DNA from: Paraphoma chrysanthemicola
Lineage: Eukaryota > Ascomycota > Dothideomycetes > Pleosporales > Phaeosphaeriaceae
DNA length: 64,000 nucleotides
Direction: 5' to 3'
Assembly (NCBI GenBank): GCA_020744225.1
Contig: JAGMWG010000006.1
Location: 1,612,001 to 1,676,000 of the forward strand
In this document: one piece after another, positions 38,330 through 51,400 of the stretch
Layout of the letters: every line of letters begins with the position of its first letter
How positions within the stretch are numbered: position 1 is the first letter of the stretch
The notes under the pieces: generated by a model
Databases searched by the model: none
What the model was told of the DNA's origin: nothing
The model's input: only the letters and a program-made list of their open reading frames with translations
Program-made: the position numbers and the translations under genes

Positions 38330-40921
38330 TCAAGCCAACTCTTCGACCTGCTCAAACACGGGGATATTGATATCCCACTCCATCTCGTCCTTGCCTGGCA
38401 TTCGCCCGATAATACATCTCGCCTTGCGTCGCGTATTCTCACTCATGTCTGCAACATGGCACAGCGCGATGTGATTCATCAGCGTCTCGACGCCACCGTA
38501 TATGCTCGAGACGCGATCTTCCAGCGAACATAGGACGCAGCCGTAATTGCATTCGTCGGCGTGGCTGTCGCTCGCACGTTTCCTGACGTGGGATTTGGCG
38601 AGGAAGAGCCATTTATATCGGACACCGGATTTGGATGTATAGACGCGCGGATCCATGACGGTGATTTCCTTGTTTTTCTTAGTCGGATGGGGTGCGGCAA
38701 AGGTCGAGCCTTTGAAAGTGCACGAGGTGCATTCCCAGATTTCTCTGGTGTTGTAGAGGCCCGAGGGCTGGGTGCGGAGGGCAAGACCTTTCTTGACGTC
38801 TCCACGGATCGTCCAGGCACCTCTGCAGAAGCCCCAGTAGTTATTTGCTTTGCAGGGTCGGTCATTCATCATCTGTTCTGATCCGGCTGGACCGCTTTGG
38901 ATTGTGTCTGCGCGTATTGCCTTGCCGATGCGTAGACCGGGCAGCACACCAATTGTGCCGGAACCACTGCTGTCGGTCGATGCGATGGATGGAGTAAAGC
39001 TAGCATGGCGAAGACCTGCAACGGCAGGCGCAGTGCCAAGCGTTGTTGCTGCTATGACGGATTGCGAAACGGTGCGCTCTTTGGCTGGGCTGCGAGGGGT
39101 GGACGCATCACGACCGACCGATGGAAGCAAACTATACTTAGGACGGTCTGGTTGAGTTCTAGCATCATTCTGTTGTGGCAGCTGATCCGGATGTGCAAAG
39201 GGCGCGATGGCTTGTGATGGAAGCTGCTGATATGGTGATGCAAATGGCGAGAACATCAATGAGTTAGGGTCGTTTGGTGAAGCATCTGGAGCGTTGGTCG
39301 GAGAATGTGGCTGAAGAGGTGCTGGTGGATGCGCATTGTACTGGCCCATTGGTGCTTGGGGCGAAAGTGACGCTTTGGGATGCGGATAACTGTTCTCCGG
39401 TGCTGTGCTTGGAATGGAAGATGTTGGTTGAGAAAAAGGCAACCTGTCATTATATTGAGGTGTCATGTCTGAAGCATTTGTTGCACCAGGAGGGCTAGGG
39501 AACATAGTCCGAGGCGAGTGATTCAGTGGGAGGGGCTGGTTCTGCGTATGCGAGTCTTGAGACGATGTTGAGCTATTTCGATTGAGTGATGGTGACTCGG
39601 AATATGTCGAACTCGAAGCTGAGGTCGTGGACCATCGAGATTGCGATGGTTGAATCTGCATGTGTGGAAATGGGCTCTTTGCGGGGTATTGCTGAGGATA
39701 GCCTGGCTGTTCCTGATGTTGGTCGAAGACTCCATTGCCGAGCATTGAGTGCTGATGATACGGTGATCCATGCTTCTCGGGGGTTGGTGGCAGATTATGT
39801 GACATGGGCACAGGATTCGGTGGACCCTGGTAATATGCATCTCTTGTATTGTGCATGGTGAGAGTGTCTCGTCGACCCCCATTGCCGATGTCGCATTGGC
39901 TGATCGGCCACGAGTCGTTCGTAGGTTGACTAATGCGAAGGCCTTGATAAGAGTCCATGATCTCGTCGATTTCTTGCATGATGACTGCACGATCCTGAGT
40001 TCCTCTTGCATCCATCAGGTGCTGGAACGCTAGGCTGAAGTTGATGTCCGGCGGTGGGCTTGACTGCCCTGACTGGCTCGATGGCGATTGACTTGCTGAG
40101 CTACTGTTACGCTTGAGGCTGCGAAAATAGTTGGTCAAGCCATGCTTTGATTCCCTCATATCGACCGGTGAAGGAAGAGTGACAGCCGCCGGAATGTAGT
40201 TATCCGGAATGTACTGTGCTGGATCGAAAGAGCCCGATCCGCCCGCCGGCAGAGAGGCGTACGAAGGTCGGTTCGTTGATTCGAACTGCAATTGCCGAGT
40301 CGGAGGTAGCCTAAGAAGGAGTCTCTGCTTCAGTTCGTCCAGCGTCACGAGGGTAGCTCTCCGGTTCGTGATGGAAGCCTTGTGGAGGACAGAGAGGTTT
40401 ATGACCGCATGCTCGTACTGTGCGGCCAACTGGAGGCTTTTGATGACTTCGCCCTGCATCAAGATAGTGATGTGCATCAACTGATCGCGTGCAATGACTG
40501 ACAACGGACATCAGTTCTCTGACATGGACTTCGGACTTGGATGTGCTTACCATCTCCAACACGCATCAGATCGCTAAATTGCCTCATATCCTGGGCATAA
40601 CGAAACCCAATTTGTTGTTCTCCTGACACTAGCGAGTCTTGTAGCTGCTTCTCCTCGGATTCCTGTTGCGTTTGGCGGGATTTGCGACGCTTTGCCTTGA
40701 TGTGCTTAACAAGCTCGGAACCACCGTGGAACGCGCTCACAACGGCCGACACGGCGGCGACTACCTGTACAAATAGTCAGTACGGGCCAGCACTTGGTGC
40801 ACGTATAGCGTTTGAACTCGCCACACATGATTCGAAGTCTCGTTCAGTCCACACATTGTGATACTGCAGGCCATGGGATCTTTCAAGGAATACGTGGTTG
40901 GCATACCTCCAAACCCGACAT
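38330..40921 (-). CDS. Conserved-looking fungal protein of unknown function with C-terminal Cys/His block
   Basis: Three exons read on the minus strand: a 15-base first exon 40921-40907 (MSGLE), 40764-40551 and 40497-38330; 798 residues. I found the first exon because splicing at GTATGC and TGTACAG gives a smooth N-terminus (MSGLEVVAAVSAVVSAFHGG), a pattern common at the start of fungal regulatory proteins with an N-terminal helical domain. Residues 1-130 are helical with a basic segment. A long Pro/Ser/Gln-rich disordered middle follows. The last 180 residues are ordered and contain ECNYGCVLC and NHIALCH, spaced like a zinc-binding site. I cannot assign a function; a role in transcription or signalling is only a guess. 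Confidence 0.78.
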
Positions 40922-42739
40922 GATGAATAACCAGGTCTTGTCCTATGCCGAAAGGCCCAACTGGTTAACGGCCAAACAGCAGTCGCTGCGGTATGAAGCA
41001 AGCCGCAGGTTGGCTGACCACACAACAGCTGGTAACACAATTCACACCCGATCGTTCTTTCAACCTTCGATGTCGGAAGGCTAGTGTGGTAGTCGTGGCC
41101 ACTCGCAAGGCTGTATGGCAGCCTGCGCGGCCAACACGAAAGAGGTCAAGTTGTACAGGGCTGAATACCGAACAGCGATAATCGTTGTCGAGCTCAGGAA
41201 CGCAACGAAGGACGTCGGAAACAAATCAGTAAGTGGAGAGAATGAGGAAGGTCACCAGGCGAGCTATCGAGCTCCAAGCACTGGGTACTCAGCCTCAGTC
41301 CTGCTCCTCTTCGACGGTGCAAGCATTTGGGATTAGCCTTTGAGCACCAAGCAGGAGGCCGCAGCATGGCTCAGTATTGCTTGACCGAGGTGCATCGTTC
41401 AGACTGTCGACATGTGCATATCCTCCAATAGCATGGAGCCGTGGCGGAGAACTAGACGGGCTGTGTGCAGCATGAGGCAGCCGTCTAACCCGGCCGCGTC
41501 CATTCGCGACGGGAGAAACTTGGCCATTCGTTTCTTATCGAATCCCGTGTCATTCAGGTTGGGACTAACAGGGCGACGGCTGATTGATGCAGAAACGTTG
41601 CCAGTCCACGGCCCTGTTGGCTGAGTGGGATGACTTGTGCCCTGTCGTACTTTGGAGGCGCATGCCTGGTCTTCACCTGAAGCCTCTCACATCCAAGCAT
41701 ACCGTCCCGACTCGATCAAGGCCTTGGGACTTGACTCGATAGGCTTGATGGGCAGAGTGAAGCTTGTCGCTGTCTGAGCGCGACTCACAGCCCGGGTCAT
41801 GCACGCCTTCATGCTACAGCAGCGGGAGGTGGGGACCGCGATAGCGATAGCGGGGTTGTCTCAGCCACCGTCTTCGAGGCCCACGAGTGACCGCAGCCGG
41901 GTCAACGCCGGTTCTCGCGGTTATATTGATTGCTTGGACTCTTCTGTTCACCGGACGACTTCGCCACAGAGATGAGATGGAAGCCGAGTTGGTGTTCCGA
42001 TGCAGGCTGTTGCAGCGTTGGGGCGATGACGGAGAACAATCCAGCTAGGCTCTTGGTCGAGACACTATGGGATGCGGAAATAAGCTGGACTCTCGAGCTG
42101 GCAACAATGGGCCTGGAGCAAAGGTGAGAAGCTTTGATAATGGATGGAGGTTGTGCGAGAGGCTGGATGTTGACGAAGCTTCGAAGAAGCAATTGCTCGC
42201 GTGCGTCTCACCCGCTACTGCCAGAAAGCGCACTTCACACATATCACAAATGCACACTCAAGCAGTTGACTTCAACGGCCTTCTCATTCTAAGCCAGCAT
42301 ACCCCAGACTCTCTAGCCTTCTATGCATCTTTCTAGAACAACACCCCAATTTGCCGCAATGGTATCTTTCCTATCTTCCGACACACCGCTCCACAGTGAT
42401 CAGTGCCCGCCTCATCGCCTGATGCCAACCTGCTCCACCGGCTATAACATACGAAAACGATTTACAACCATGTCCCGAAACGCCCTCGCTTGCTCTGCTC
42501 CCTGAGAAAGAAAAGAGGCGGCATAAACCAATGCACCCCGCATGCGACTGAACGTGTATCACAAACGCCTGAAACCCGAACGCGAACCCGGTTCGTGGGA
42601 GCAATATCCCGAAGCAGATATGGAAGAAATATGCTAGAAATAGCATATGTGTATGGTGGGAAACCAGGCTATTGGTCATAATGTGAAAAGAAAAGAAGAT
42701 GTATGAAAATGTCGTCGTGTGGTGAAATGGGCAACCCCC
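40922..42739. other. Long intergenic region
   Basis: 1.8 kb between two minus-strand genes, so it holds the promoter of the first and the 3' region of the second. Short frames on both strands look random. A small tandem GCGATA repeat occurs near 41840. No gene is supported. Confidence 0.45.
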
Positions 42740-44790
42740 CTAAGCATCAACCAGCTGCACCCTCTGGCTCCGCCTGTTTCGCACTTCCACCATTGTCGGC
42801 GTCAACGCCTGTCCGTGCCTCTCGACTAACCGATCACCGGGACTTTTGAGCTCACTTGCTGTCCGGACGAGTGTGCGCGGGCTGTTCGCTCTGCTCACTG
42901 AAATGCTGCGCGCTACGCCAACCATGGCTCTAGCCTTGCCGTCTTCGTGATTCTCATTTGTAGTGATTGCTCGTGCGGACTGGGGTGGTGTTTGCAGTTG
43001 CTGTATCCGCTGAAGAGGGGAAGGGGCTTCAAGGGGTGCGGACGCGGGGTTCGATGATAAAGCACTGAATTTTGTGACTTTGGGTTGGCGCTGGGAATCG
43101 GTGCGAACGAGAGGCGTGGTGTTTGCTCGAGCTACAGAAGTTGGTTTCGAGATTATCTCCCACTCTGGCTCGCGCTCGTCAAGCTGGTATTTCTGAGGCA
43201 GGCCTGGCGCAGTGCGACCAACAACAATGGTGACGGAGTCGTTGTCTGATTCGAAGCTGGATATTGAGGTGGGCGTCATGGCTAAGTGCTGGAGCTTCGC
43301 AATAGGAGATGGCTGTGGTTTTAGATTGGGAGATGCGGCAGGCTTTTGGATGAAAAGCGCCTGTCCCTTCTTGATGTCCTCTTCAGCACGCTCTTCGGCA
43401 CGGGAGAATGTTTGACGTAACGGAGACTTCTCGGGCGCTGTCTTGGAACGATGAAGAGTCTTTACTGCGCGTGGTACCGATGCTGAACGTGGAGATGCTG
43501 CTCGGTTATTCGTGTTAGGGAAGAGCGACAATCTTGGAGATGGCGAAGGCATTCGTGGCGAAGTTGCCCTGCGCTGTAACTTGTAGTCCATTGGGCTTTC
43601 TTGTTCGGCCTCCTGGTAACGATTAGCGCACCGAACAGGCATACGTTTTTCACGCTTCTCACCTTGACTGTCAGCTCATTCAATGGCTTCAGCTTTTTCG
43701 CATTGCTCTGTCTTCGCGCCAGCAAATTCGATTTGCGATTGGCGTTTGACTGAAGCAGGTTGTTGAACATGACGCTATACCTATCCAGCGTAATGTCAGG
43801 AATGCTGACGTCTAGAAGGAGTTTATCGTTAGACAGTGTCATAGTGTGCTGGTCACTTTTGAATGTCTTCAATTGCGGTACGGGTGGAAAATCCTTGGTA
43901 GCAAGATTGACAGGCAAGGGAGTTGTTGCGGACCGCTGCACTGATGCTCGGGGGTTTGCGGGAAGTGTACCAGCAGTAAAGGCCCTCGCTCTAGTCCGGG
44001 TGCCCTCTGGTGGTGATCGAGGAGAAGTAAACGTCCGAGAAGCTCGAATATTCGCCTTAAAGGTTGGCGGGGATGGTGTGCGGCCAGCATGCTGCTCGTG
44101 GCTGATCTTGGCGTGCGATTCGATCGATTCGCTGTCATGATGGCTGTCTGCGCGGACTGCTCGCGGTCCAGCAGCAACATTCTGTGTAAGCTGATAGAAG
44201 GATGGTTTGTCTTGTGGTGGTGGCACCGGTGGGGCTTTTCTGAATAACGACTTCCAGCGACCAAGTTTGGATTTGGGCGCCTCCTGACGGCCAGGTGGTG
44301 GCGAAGGAAAGCTGTTGTACTCCATGGAGGCAGTCGTATGCTCCCGTGAACTCTGCGCTGGGATGTCTACAGTTGAGGCCTGAGGCGTTGATGTCCAGTG
44401 AGAGCCTGTAGTGGGACTGCCCAGCGCTATCCCGATGATTCCCTCTTGAGAACCCGTAACCTCCTGGGTGTATAATAAAGTTGGCGACTCCAAAGGCTGC
44501 GAGAATGTCAGATCATTCTGGGAATGATTAGACGCGGCGTGATTTGTTTTCATGTGGAACAAAGTCCTGCGATCTCCGGGTCCACTCGAAGTGTTCGGAC
44601 GCACTGCCACTTCTGGAGGGTCCAGTTTCCCTCCTGCTCTCAAGATTGGTGTCGGCGAGTGGTATCTGTCATTGTCTGTTTGAGGGCCACTCAAACGCGG
44701 CATTGAGTTTTGAGCCTGCTCCTGGTGGGTGTCCTTTCGGTGGCCCTTCAGCAGTCGCATGGACTTCGACCGAGAGAGTAACCCTGGCAT
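42740..44790 (-). CDS. Fungal Ser/Pro-rich protein of unknown function
   Basis: Two exons, 44790-43663 and 43612-42740, joined across a 50-base intron (GTGAG to CCAG); 666 residues. Most of the chain is low-complexity and rich in Ser, Pro, Thr and Arg with many SP/TP sites, suggesting phosphorylation and disorder. One compact segment stands out near residues 320-375, with KLLLDVSIPDITLDRYSVMF followed by a basic helix just before the intron; it is the likeliest conserved part. The N-terminus (MPGLLSRSKSMRLLKG) is basic and amphipathic. No transmembrane segment or enzymatic motif is seen. Function is unknown. Confidence 0.72.
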
Positions 44791-45878
44791 GGCGGTTTCA
44801 GATCGCTAGTGAGTATCAGGAAGTGAATGGATAAGTAAGGAGTGACAAGAAGAGAAAGAGGGCTTTGATCAAAGGAATGGACAGCTCGACAGAGCAAACA
44901 GCAATACGGCCAGCGACGCGTGGTTACGAAAGATGGAGGAGCAGATGGAGAGCAACCGCGAGCGAGATTCGAGCCGGTGTCATCATCAGTGCGCCAGGGA
45001 AACAACATGAGACCTCCACATTCTTCCAGGCCCTCTTCCCAGCGGCAAAACGACCCGTCTACGGTGCAGCTGCTAGGCGTTGGAGAAAGATTGCACGAGG
45101 CTAGGAATCGGCGCGGGACAAGGGTGGGAATGATCATCTCAGCCCAGGAAGCAAGGATATGATTGGTGGCACGCGCACCTTGCGACAGCGACACCCTTGA
45201 CAGATAGCGGGCATTCTCTGGGAAGACTTGTGTCATGGCAACGGTATGCGGGAACAAGCGGCTGTTCCTGCAGCAGACATCATGGTGAGCACGAGCCCAG
45301 GTTTCAGATAATGGCGCCGTACCGCGAGCAATTTCGCTATCCGCCGCCAAGGATCCCTCTTCAACCACAAACGCTGGCCTTGCTAAGATGAACCCTCCAT
45401 GACAGGTGGCACAAAACTAGAAAATGTTCGAAGCTCCACAGCGCGCCACGATCGTCACAGCGCGCTGGAGCTGGAACAAACATTGCGCAACTGCGTCGAG
45501 CACAGCGCTTGTGCACTCTTTGAAGCAGCAATCATGTTGATCGTCTGACATGATCGACCGGAAATGAGATGCTATCGCAGGGCTCCATTCAGATGCCATC
45601 CTTCGGTAATAAATGAGATTAACGTCATTTTCTCGTCGTATACAACCAAACGAACGCGTGGCAGAACTCCAACATCGACAAAAACACTGTTGGCCTCCAC
45701 GCAGCATTCTTTTGCCGGCTAAACTATGTGGCACGCTGGGTGAAGGTAGGTGGTTATGCGGCGAAATGCATTCAAACCCCGCAAACCATGCTGAACAGCT
45801 AGATTGGAAGGTTATGATGCGCCGAACGCTGGTTAGAACTCGGACCACTGCCGGTGGGTCTGGGGACCGTTGTTCATC
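44791..45878. other. Intergenic, upstream of the 42740-44790 gene
   Basis: 1.1 kb containing the promoter of the Ser/Pro-rich gene and the 3' region of AFG2. A 206-codon minus-strand frame overlaps the gene start here but has no protein-like composition and is probably leader sequence. Confidence 0.45.
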
Positions 45879-48212
45879 TCATTCATCTGACAGCGACTTG
45901 CCTGGCCGCCAGTTCCTGTACCGTTCAGCCTCTTCTTTGACTGTATGCGGGACATGCTGATCCAAGGCTTGTTCGAAATGGGTCATTCGAATGAGCGGTT
46001 CGCTCTCTGGGGCCTTTTCGTAATCTGAAATTGCAAGCTCAACCGCAACTGCACATAAGCCGCTTATGTCGGCACCACTACTGCCTTCGGTCCTTGCAGC
46101 AACAACACGCAGGTCAACGTCTGAGGCTAACGGCCGCTTCCTGGTATGAATCTGTAGGATCTGCTCTCTTGCCTCTTCAGTCGGCAAGCCGATATGAATA
46201 TGCGCATCAAATCTTCCTGTGCGGATGAGCGCCGAGTCCAGAATGTCTGGTCGATTGGTTGCTCCGATGATGAAGACATCTTTCAAGGCTTCGATACCAT
46301 CCATCTCGTTGAGCAATGTGGCGACGACGTTCAGACCGCTTTCCTGCGTCTTTTCGCGAGACTTGCCGATTGAGTCAATCTCATCAAAGAAGATAATACA
46401 AGGTTTCGCTGCACGCGCTCTTCGAAAAACATCCCGAATGGCTCGCTCCGACTCGCCTACGTACATCTTGATGAGTTCGGAGCCTTTGACAGCAAGAAAG
46501 TTTTGATTGCTCTCGGTTGCAACGGCTTGGGCGATCAAGGTCTTTGCGCAGCCGGGGGGCCCGTACAGTAAGACGCCCTTGCGCGACTGGGGCCCACCGA
46601 ACTTAACATCTAGATCAGGATACTGAGACGTGTGAGTACATATCGCGGACAAAGTATAGGCAACGACTCACCATGAATGGCCTGATGGTAATAGCTTCAA
46701 GTAGAGCGCGGACGTGATCTAAGCCTGCAACGTCTGTCCACCTGACCTTCGGCACCTCCAGAATGCTCTCCTTGAGCACAGTCGGCTGGACCTGGTCGAT
46801 GACGGCTTCAAAGTCCTCTTGGGTGACAAAGTCTGTCTTGTCGAGGATCTCGCCCAATGAGGCTTTCTGATCGTCATCTAGGGACTCGTATGCGCCTTGC
46901 ACGCGCCTGTTCCGTGCCAACCCGCACAACTTGTGAATGTCGCGGCCCACAAAACCATGTGTTCGCGTGGCTAAGGCAGAAAAGCTTACTGTGGCAACTT
47001 TCCGGCCGGGCCCGAGGATCTGACGCAGTATGTCTTCTCGCTGCCGGACGTTGGGGGGAAAGAGCTCAAGTTCGGTTTTGAATGCTGAGGTTGTGCGAAG
47101 GCTGCTGTCGACGTCGTAGATACTACGTGCCGCTGCTGCGACCACAACTTGGCTGCCCTCCAGCTTGGCAAGCTCTACTTTTAACCTGTTTACAAGAGCA
47201 TCTGCCTTGTCTAGAAACCTGTCCAGGTTGTCCATCAGTATCAAGCTCGGCTGCTTCTCCCGCGCATCCTCAAAGACTTCGGTCAAAGCCTTAATTTGTC
47301 CCTTGGGATGTGTTTCTGGATTCACTCGGTACACTTCTGACCAGGTGCATTCGGCAAGTCGCTCTAACAATAAGCTTTTGCCAGTACCTTCCGGTCCGTG
47401 TAAGAGGAGAGCGGTGGGCCCAAGGAGGTACTGGTCTGAGACGTTCAGTGCAGCGTTGCTCAAGAAAGACAGCGTCCTATCGATGGTCGCAATTTGGCCA
47501 GACAAGCCTCCAATGCCGTCTCTCTTGAGCTGCAGGACGTTTGATGGGGATAGCGGACGTCTGCCTCTAGAGACACTACCTGCAGTCGTGATCTGTGTCT
47601 TGACAGGATCAAAATATACAGCACGATTTTGGTCTGGTTGAGGCTCAATGCCGTTCACATGCAAGCGCACTTTGGTAGCCTTCTGCTGGCTTTTCGGCCC
47701 CTTTGGTTGGACAGGAAAAGTGCAACCAGGGAGAATGATATCGAGATCGACTATGGTGCTCATCAGCACAAGCAAGCACATGGTACATTGCTGTGGCGTA
47801 CCCTACCTAAGGCGTGTCGAATCCAGTAGACAAGCTCTTCGCTGGACGCGAATTTTAGCTCTGTAGACTCTGGCACACCGACTTCAATCGACTTGAGAGG
47901 TCTCCATGAGTCTAAAGCCTTTTCGACGAAGACCTGGTCGTTCAACGACAGGTCGTACTGCTCTCGCAGGAGGTCCGTGACCTTCGCTATGGGCTTGGTG
48001 GCTGCATTGGTCTGCGACGCCAGCCATGCCACGGCATACCCTTTGAACGCAGCCGGTGTGCTTAGCCGAACCAAGTCGCCATTTGCGAGGCCCAAGGTCT
48101 TTTGCTCACGCTGAGAGAGGTAGACACGAAAGGCGCCTTCCAGAGCATTGCCGGCAGCGGTGAGCGGATTGCGCTCCAGCGGGCGGAGCGCAAAGGGCGT
48201 CGCGGTGCTCAT
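45879..48212 (-). CDS. afg2: AAA ATPase Afg2/Drg1 (ribosome biogenesis)
   Basis: A hexameric double-ring AAA ATPase that releases Rlp24 and other factors from pre-60S particles in the cytoplasm. Three exons: 48212-47807, 47750-46672, 46622-45879; 742 residues (yeast 780). The first junction uses acceptor ACCATAG and yields HALVDLDIILPGCTF, which keeps the domain continuous. The N-domain is followed by D1 with Walker A HGPEGTGKS near 253, and D2 with Walker A YGPPGCAKT near 516 and Walker B IIFFDEIDS near 572, then IRTGRFDAH containing the arginine fingers. D1 is unusual: Walker B is LILMDNLD near 309 (Asn for the catalytic Glu) and the arginine-finger region reads SLRTTSAFKTEL. The gene shares a 215-base promoter with the divergent gene at 48428. 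Confidence 0.93.
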
Positions 48213-48427
48213 ATTGAGGCAACAGTCTGGCTGTAGGCGAGATCAAATGCCTTTTCCCGCCGTGCATCAAATTCGACGATGGAGAAGAGGTGCATTTGAC
48301 GCTGTGACTAAGCGACGTGGGACTAGTCCTGATCCGGCAGGCTAGCGCAAAAGTTGGTGGACATTGTACTGACGGTCGCGTCCAGCAGACGAGCAGAAGC
48401 TTGCAATGTGACGCCAGCCAGCAATTG
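48213..48427. promoter_or_regulatory. Short bidirectional promoter, AFG2 / 48428 gene
   Basis: Only 215 bases separate two start codons pointing away from each other. The two genes must share promoter sequence. No known factor site is evident. Confidence 0.5.
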
Positions 48428-51400
48428 ATGCCACCGCCGCGCCTGCCTCGACACCTGCGGCCATGTCACCCCCCATGGCGCGCCCACCAGCTCCGCCGCG
48501 CCTCGTCCACGGCCCCAACAGCCCACGCAAAGCCGCCCTCGCCCAGCGATGACCCGGAAGAGAGCCCGTCGTCAGATGGGCGTCGTGACACTGGCCATGC
48601 TCAGGGCCGGCAGAGCTGGTGGAGTGCAGCAGTCACAAAGGCCTCCTCTCTCGGCTCCAGGAGCGCACGTGAAGAGCCACAAGCCCAGCCAGCACCATCG
48701 CCAGCAGATGTAGCTTCCGCACCGGATGCAGAGCAAGCTTCCCAGTTGCCAGAGAAGGAGCGCGCGTCGACGCTCACCCAGTCGCCGGCCACTCCAGAGA
48801 CGCCAAAGGCAGGAGCCATACCAGAGGCACCAGTGAGAGACTCACCCACGACAGAACCAACAAATCGGAGAATACGGCACGAGCAGCTCCATGCGAAGCA
48901 AGCACCACCCCTTCGAAAAGCAAGGCATACGTCCTCTAAGGGAACGCCATCTCCTCTGCCCTTTCTACCATCCAAAGTCGTCAAGTTGACGCCGAACGAC
49001 ACGGCCAAAGTGCGCCCGGAAGGCAGCGCTCAGGCTGCGCGCTCTCCGAACAAAACTGCCCATGGTGTGGACATGACTGACCAGAAAGCCGTGGCACGGC
49101 AGCTTCAACAGCTTTCGGACCAAGTCAGACTGCTGCAGGAGGCGCTAGTGAAGCGTCAAGACAACCATGCAACATCTTCACAAACAGTAGTCGATCGCGC
49201 AACCACTTCGATCAAAGCTGGAACACGCCCTGCGGCGACAAAGTCGGTGGCCAATCATCCCACCAAGCCTTCCTCGGCCAGAAAACCCACACCGTCTACA
49301 CCACCTTCGGCCCGTCACATTGTTCGCAGCGTGCCGAAAGCAGACGAAGTTCGGCAGCGTGCCCGACGTGGATATCGCAAGTCAGTCATGACACTGGTCA
49401 AAATAGCACAAGAACTGGAAAAGGACATGCCCCGTGTGAGCACACCAGTTGTATCCTCGATAAGGAAACGTCTTGCTGTGATTGCACGGGATGCACTGGA
49501 ATACAATGACTATTACATGGCTCAAGCGTTCAGGTCAGACCGGCGCTTCAGCATCACGCCGCTTATTCACGAAGAGCTGGGTTTTGTCGAATTGGCGAAT
49601 GTCTACTATCGTCGCATGGCAATCACGCTCGTGAAAATCGCGGGATCGCTCGACAGTCTGAGTTCTCCTTCAGTATCGCATATTACATTGATGGTCCACG
49701 ATCGACTTCGTGTAATGGCTAAGGAAGCTGAGTCGGAAAAAGACGAGAGGATGCACCAGACCTTGCAAAGTGCGCAAGACTTGCGCATCCGACCCAACTA
49801 CAATCTTTCAACTGCATTTACCAAAACGAAGTCTGCAAAGCTGTCCAGTAGTGCCAAGGTTCCCGACCAACAACTGGAGTCCTTAGCGTCGTCGTCCCAT
49901 GTTCGCATTACCAATACGAAAAAGACGGTCTTGGAAAACGTTGTCCTCCCCAGCCACCCAAACCAAGACCAGGAGGATTCTACGAATGCAGAGGACCCCA
50001 ACAAATCTTCTCGAGGTTCCGCAAACAATAACAAGCCGGGAGCAAAAACCACAGGGCGAGTTGCGGGTGATCATACTAGACAGAGAAAGCTAGTGCATCA
50101 CATTCACACGCAATCACGGTCGATGAAGTCATCGGATCATTCGAAGGTCAATGCACCAAGCAATATTAAGCAAGAAACGACTCCAGTACCACCTAAACAC
50201 TCTACAGGTATCGATTCTGATCCCGAACCACGAGATGTGAAGCCGTCGGCAAACGTGCCGTCCAAAGCTAGATCCCAAGAACCAGAAGATATCAGCGAAC
50301 AGTCCCTGCTGGAAGAACTTTTCCCCGAGGTGACTACTGCGCCAACCTCGCGCGATGACGAAAAGCGAGACAAGTATGAGAAGCTCGAACCTCCAGCATC
50401 CAACAAGCTCATTCGTCGAGCCATTGTCGATGGACCCAGGACGTTGAAGGAGCAAGTGTTCGAATCGTTCCACAAAAGGGGTGAGCAGATCACTGTGCTC
50501 CAGCTCGAACACTGTAGCACTGAATTGACCGAAATCGACTTCCGTCGACTTGTTCCAAAAGGCAAGCATCTTGACGGCTGGAACATAAACGGTGACTTTC
50601 TCAAGGTCATACCAGGTCGCGATCCACTAAGCCTGGAACGCCTACCGTTCTACTACCTACTCTTCAAAACTCCAGAATCCGCGCATGCTTATCAGAATAA
50701 CGCTACTCGCATCCACAAGCTTGCCGCCCTCCACCAGCCATCCAACATTTCTTCTGCGATCCCTCCGCCGAGAGGATTTCTCGAAGACGGCGAGGACATT
50801 GGCTCAGTCAGTGCTTCATACGTTCTGAAGCCCACGGAACACGCCATGACGCTGCGCACGCTGATGCAGCCCTACCATCCCGCACTCCGTGCTCTGATAG
50901 AGCAAGGCGGTTACAGCCCAATCGTCCCTGACGTTGACGACAAGGGCAACCGCGTTTATAAAGTACTGATGCACATTGAGGGCTATGAACCAAGCCAGTC
51001 GGACCTCTTTAAAATCTTCAGGCGAGACGCCTACCATCGCGGGCTAACACTCAGCCTCCGCAACGAGGTTTCCTCGTCCATACATCGCCTGCGAGACATC
51101 ATCAACCTGAAGACACGCATGCAGCCGATATCGACGACAAATCCGCGCGCTTTTGGTCAGTGGGAATCGAATGAATCAAATTCGACAATCGTCGAATTTG
51201 ATGACCCGGCTATTGCGTCATTCATGAAGACCGATATAGAAGGCGGACAAGATTCACCAAAGACAATCAACCAGATCGTCATGAATCGCGTGTATAATAG
51301 ATGGGTCATTGATTTCGATGACGAGGACGAGGCGAGAAGATTTGCCATCGCATGGCATAGGCGTCGACTACCAGACTTGGTCAAGGGCGACAAGACATGG

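Noticed and set aside
41836..41860. Tandem GCGATA repeat
   Set aside because: Only two units; too short to call a satellite or binding array.
44748..45368. 206-codon minus-strand frame
   Set aside because: It overlaps the start of the Ser/Pro-rich gene in another register and has no protein-like motif.
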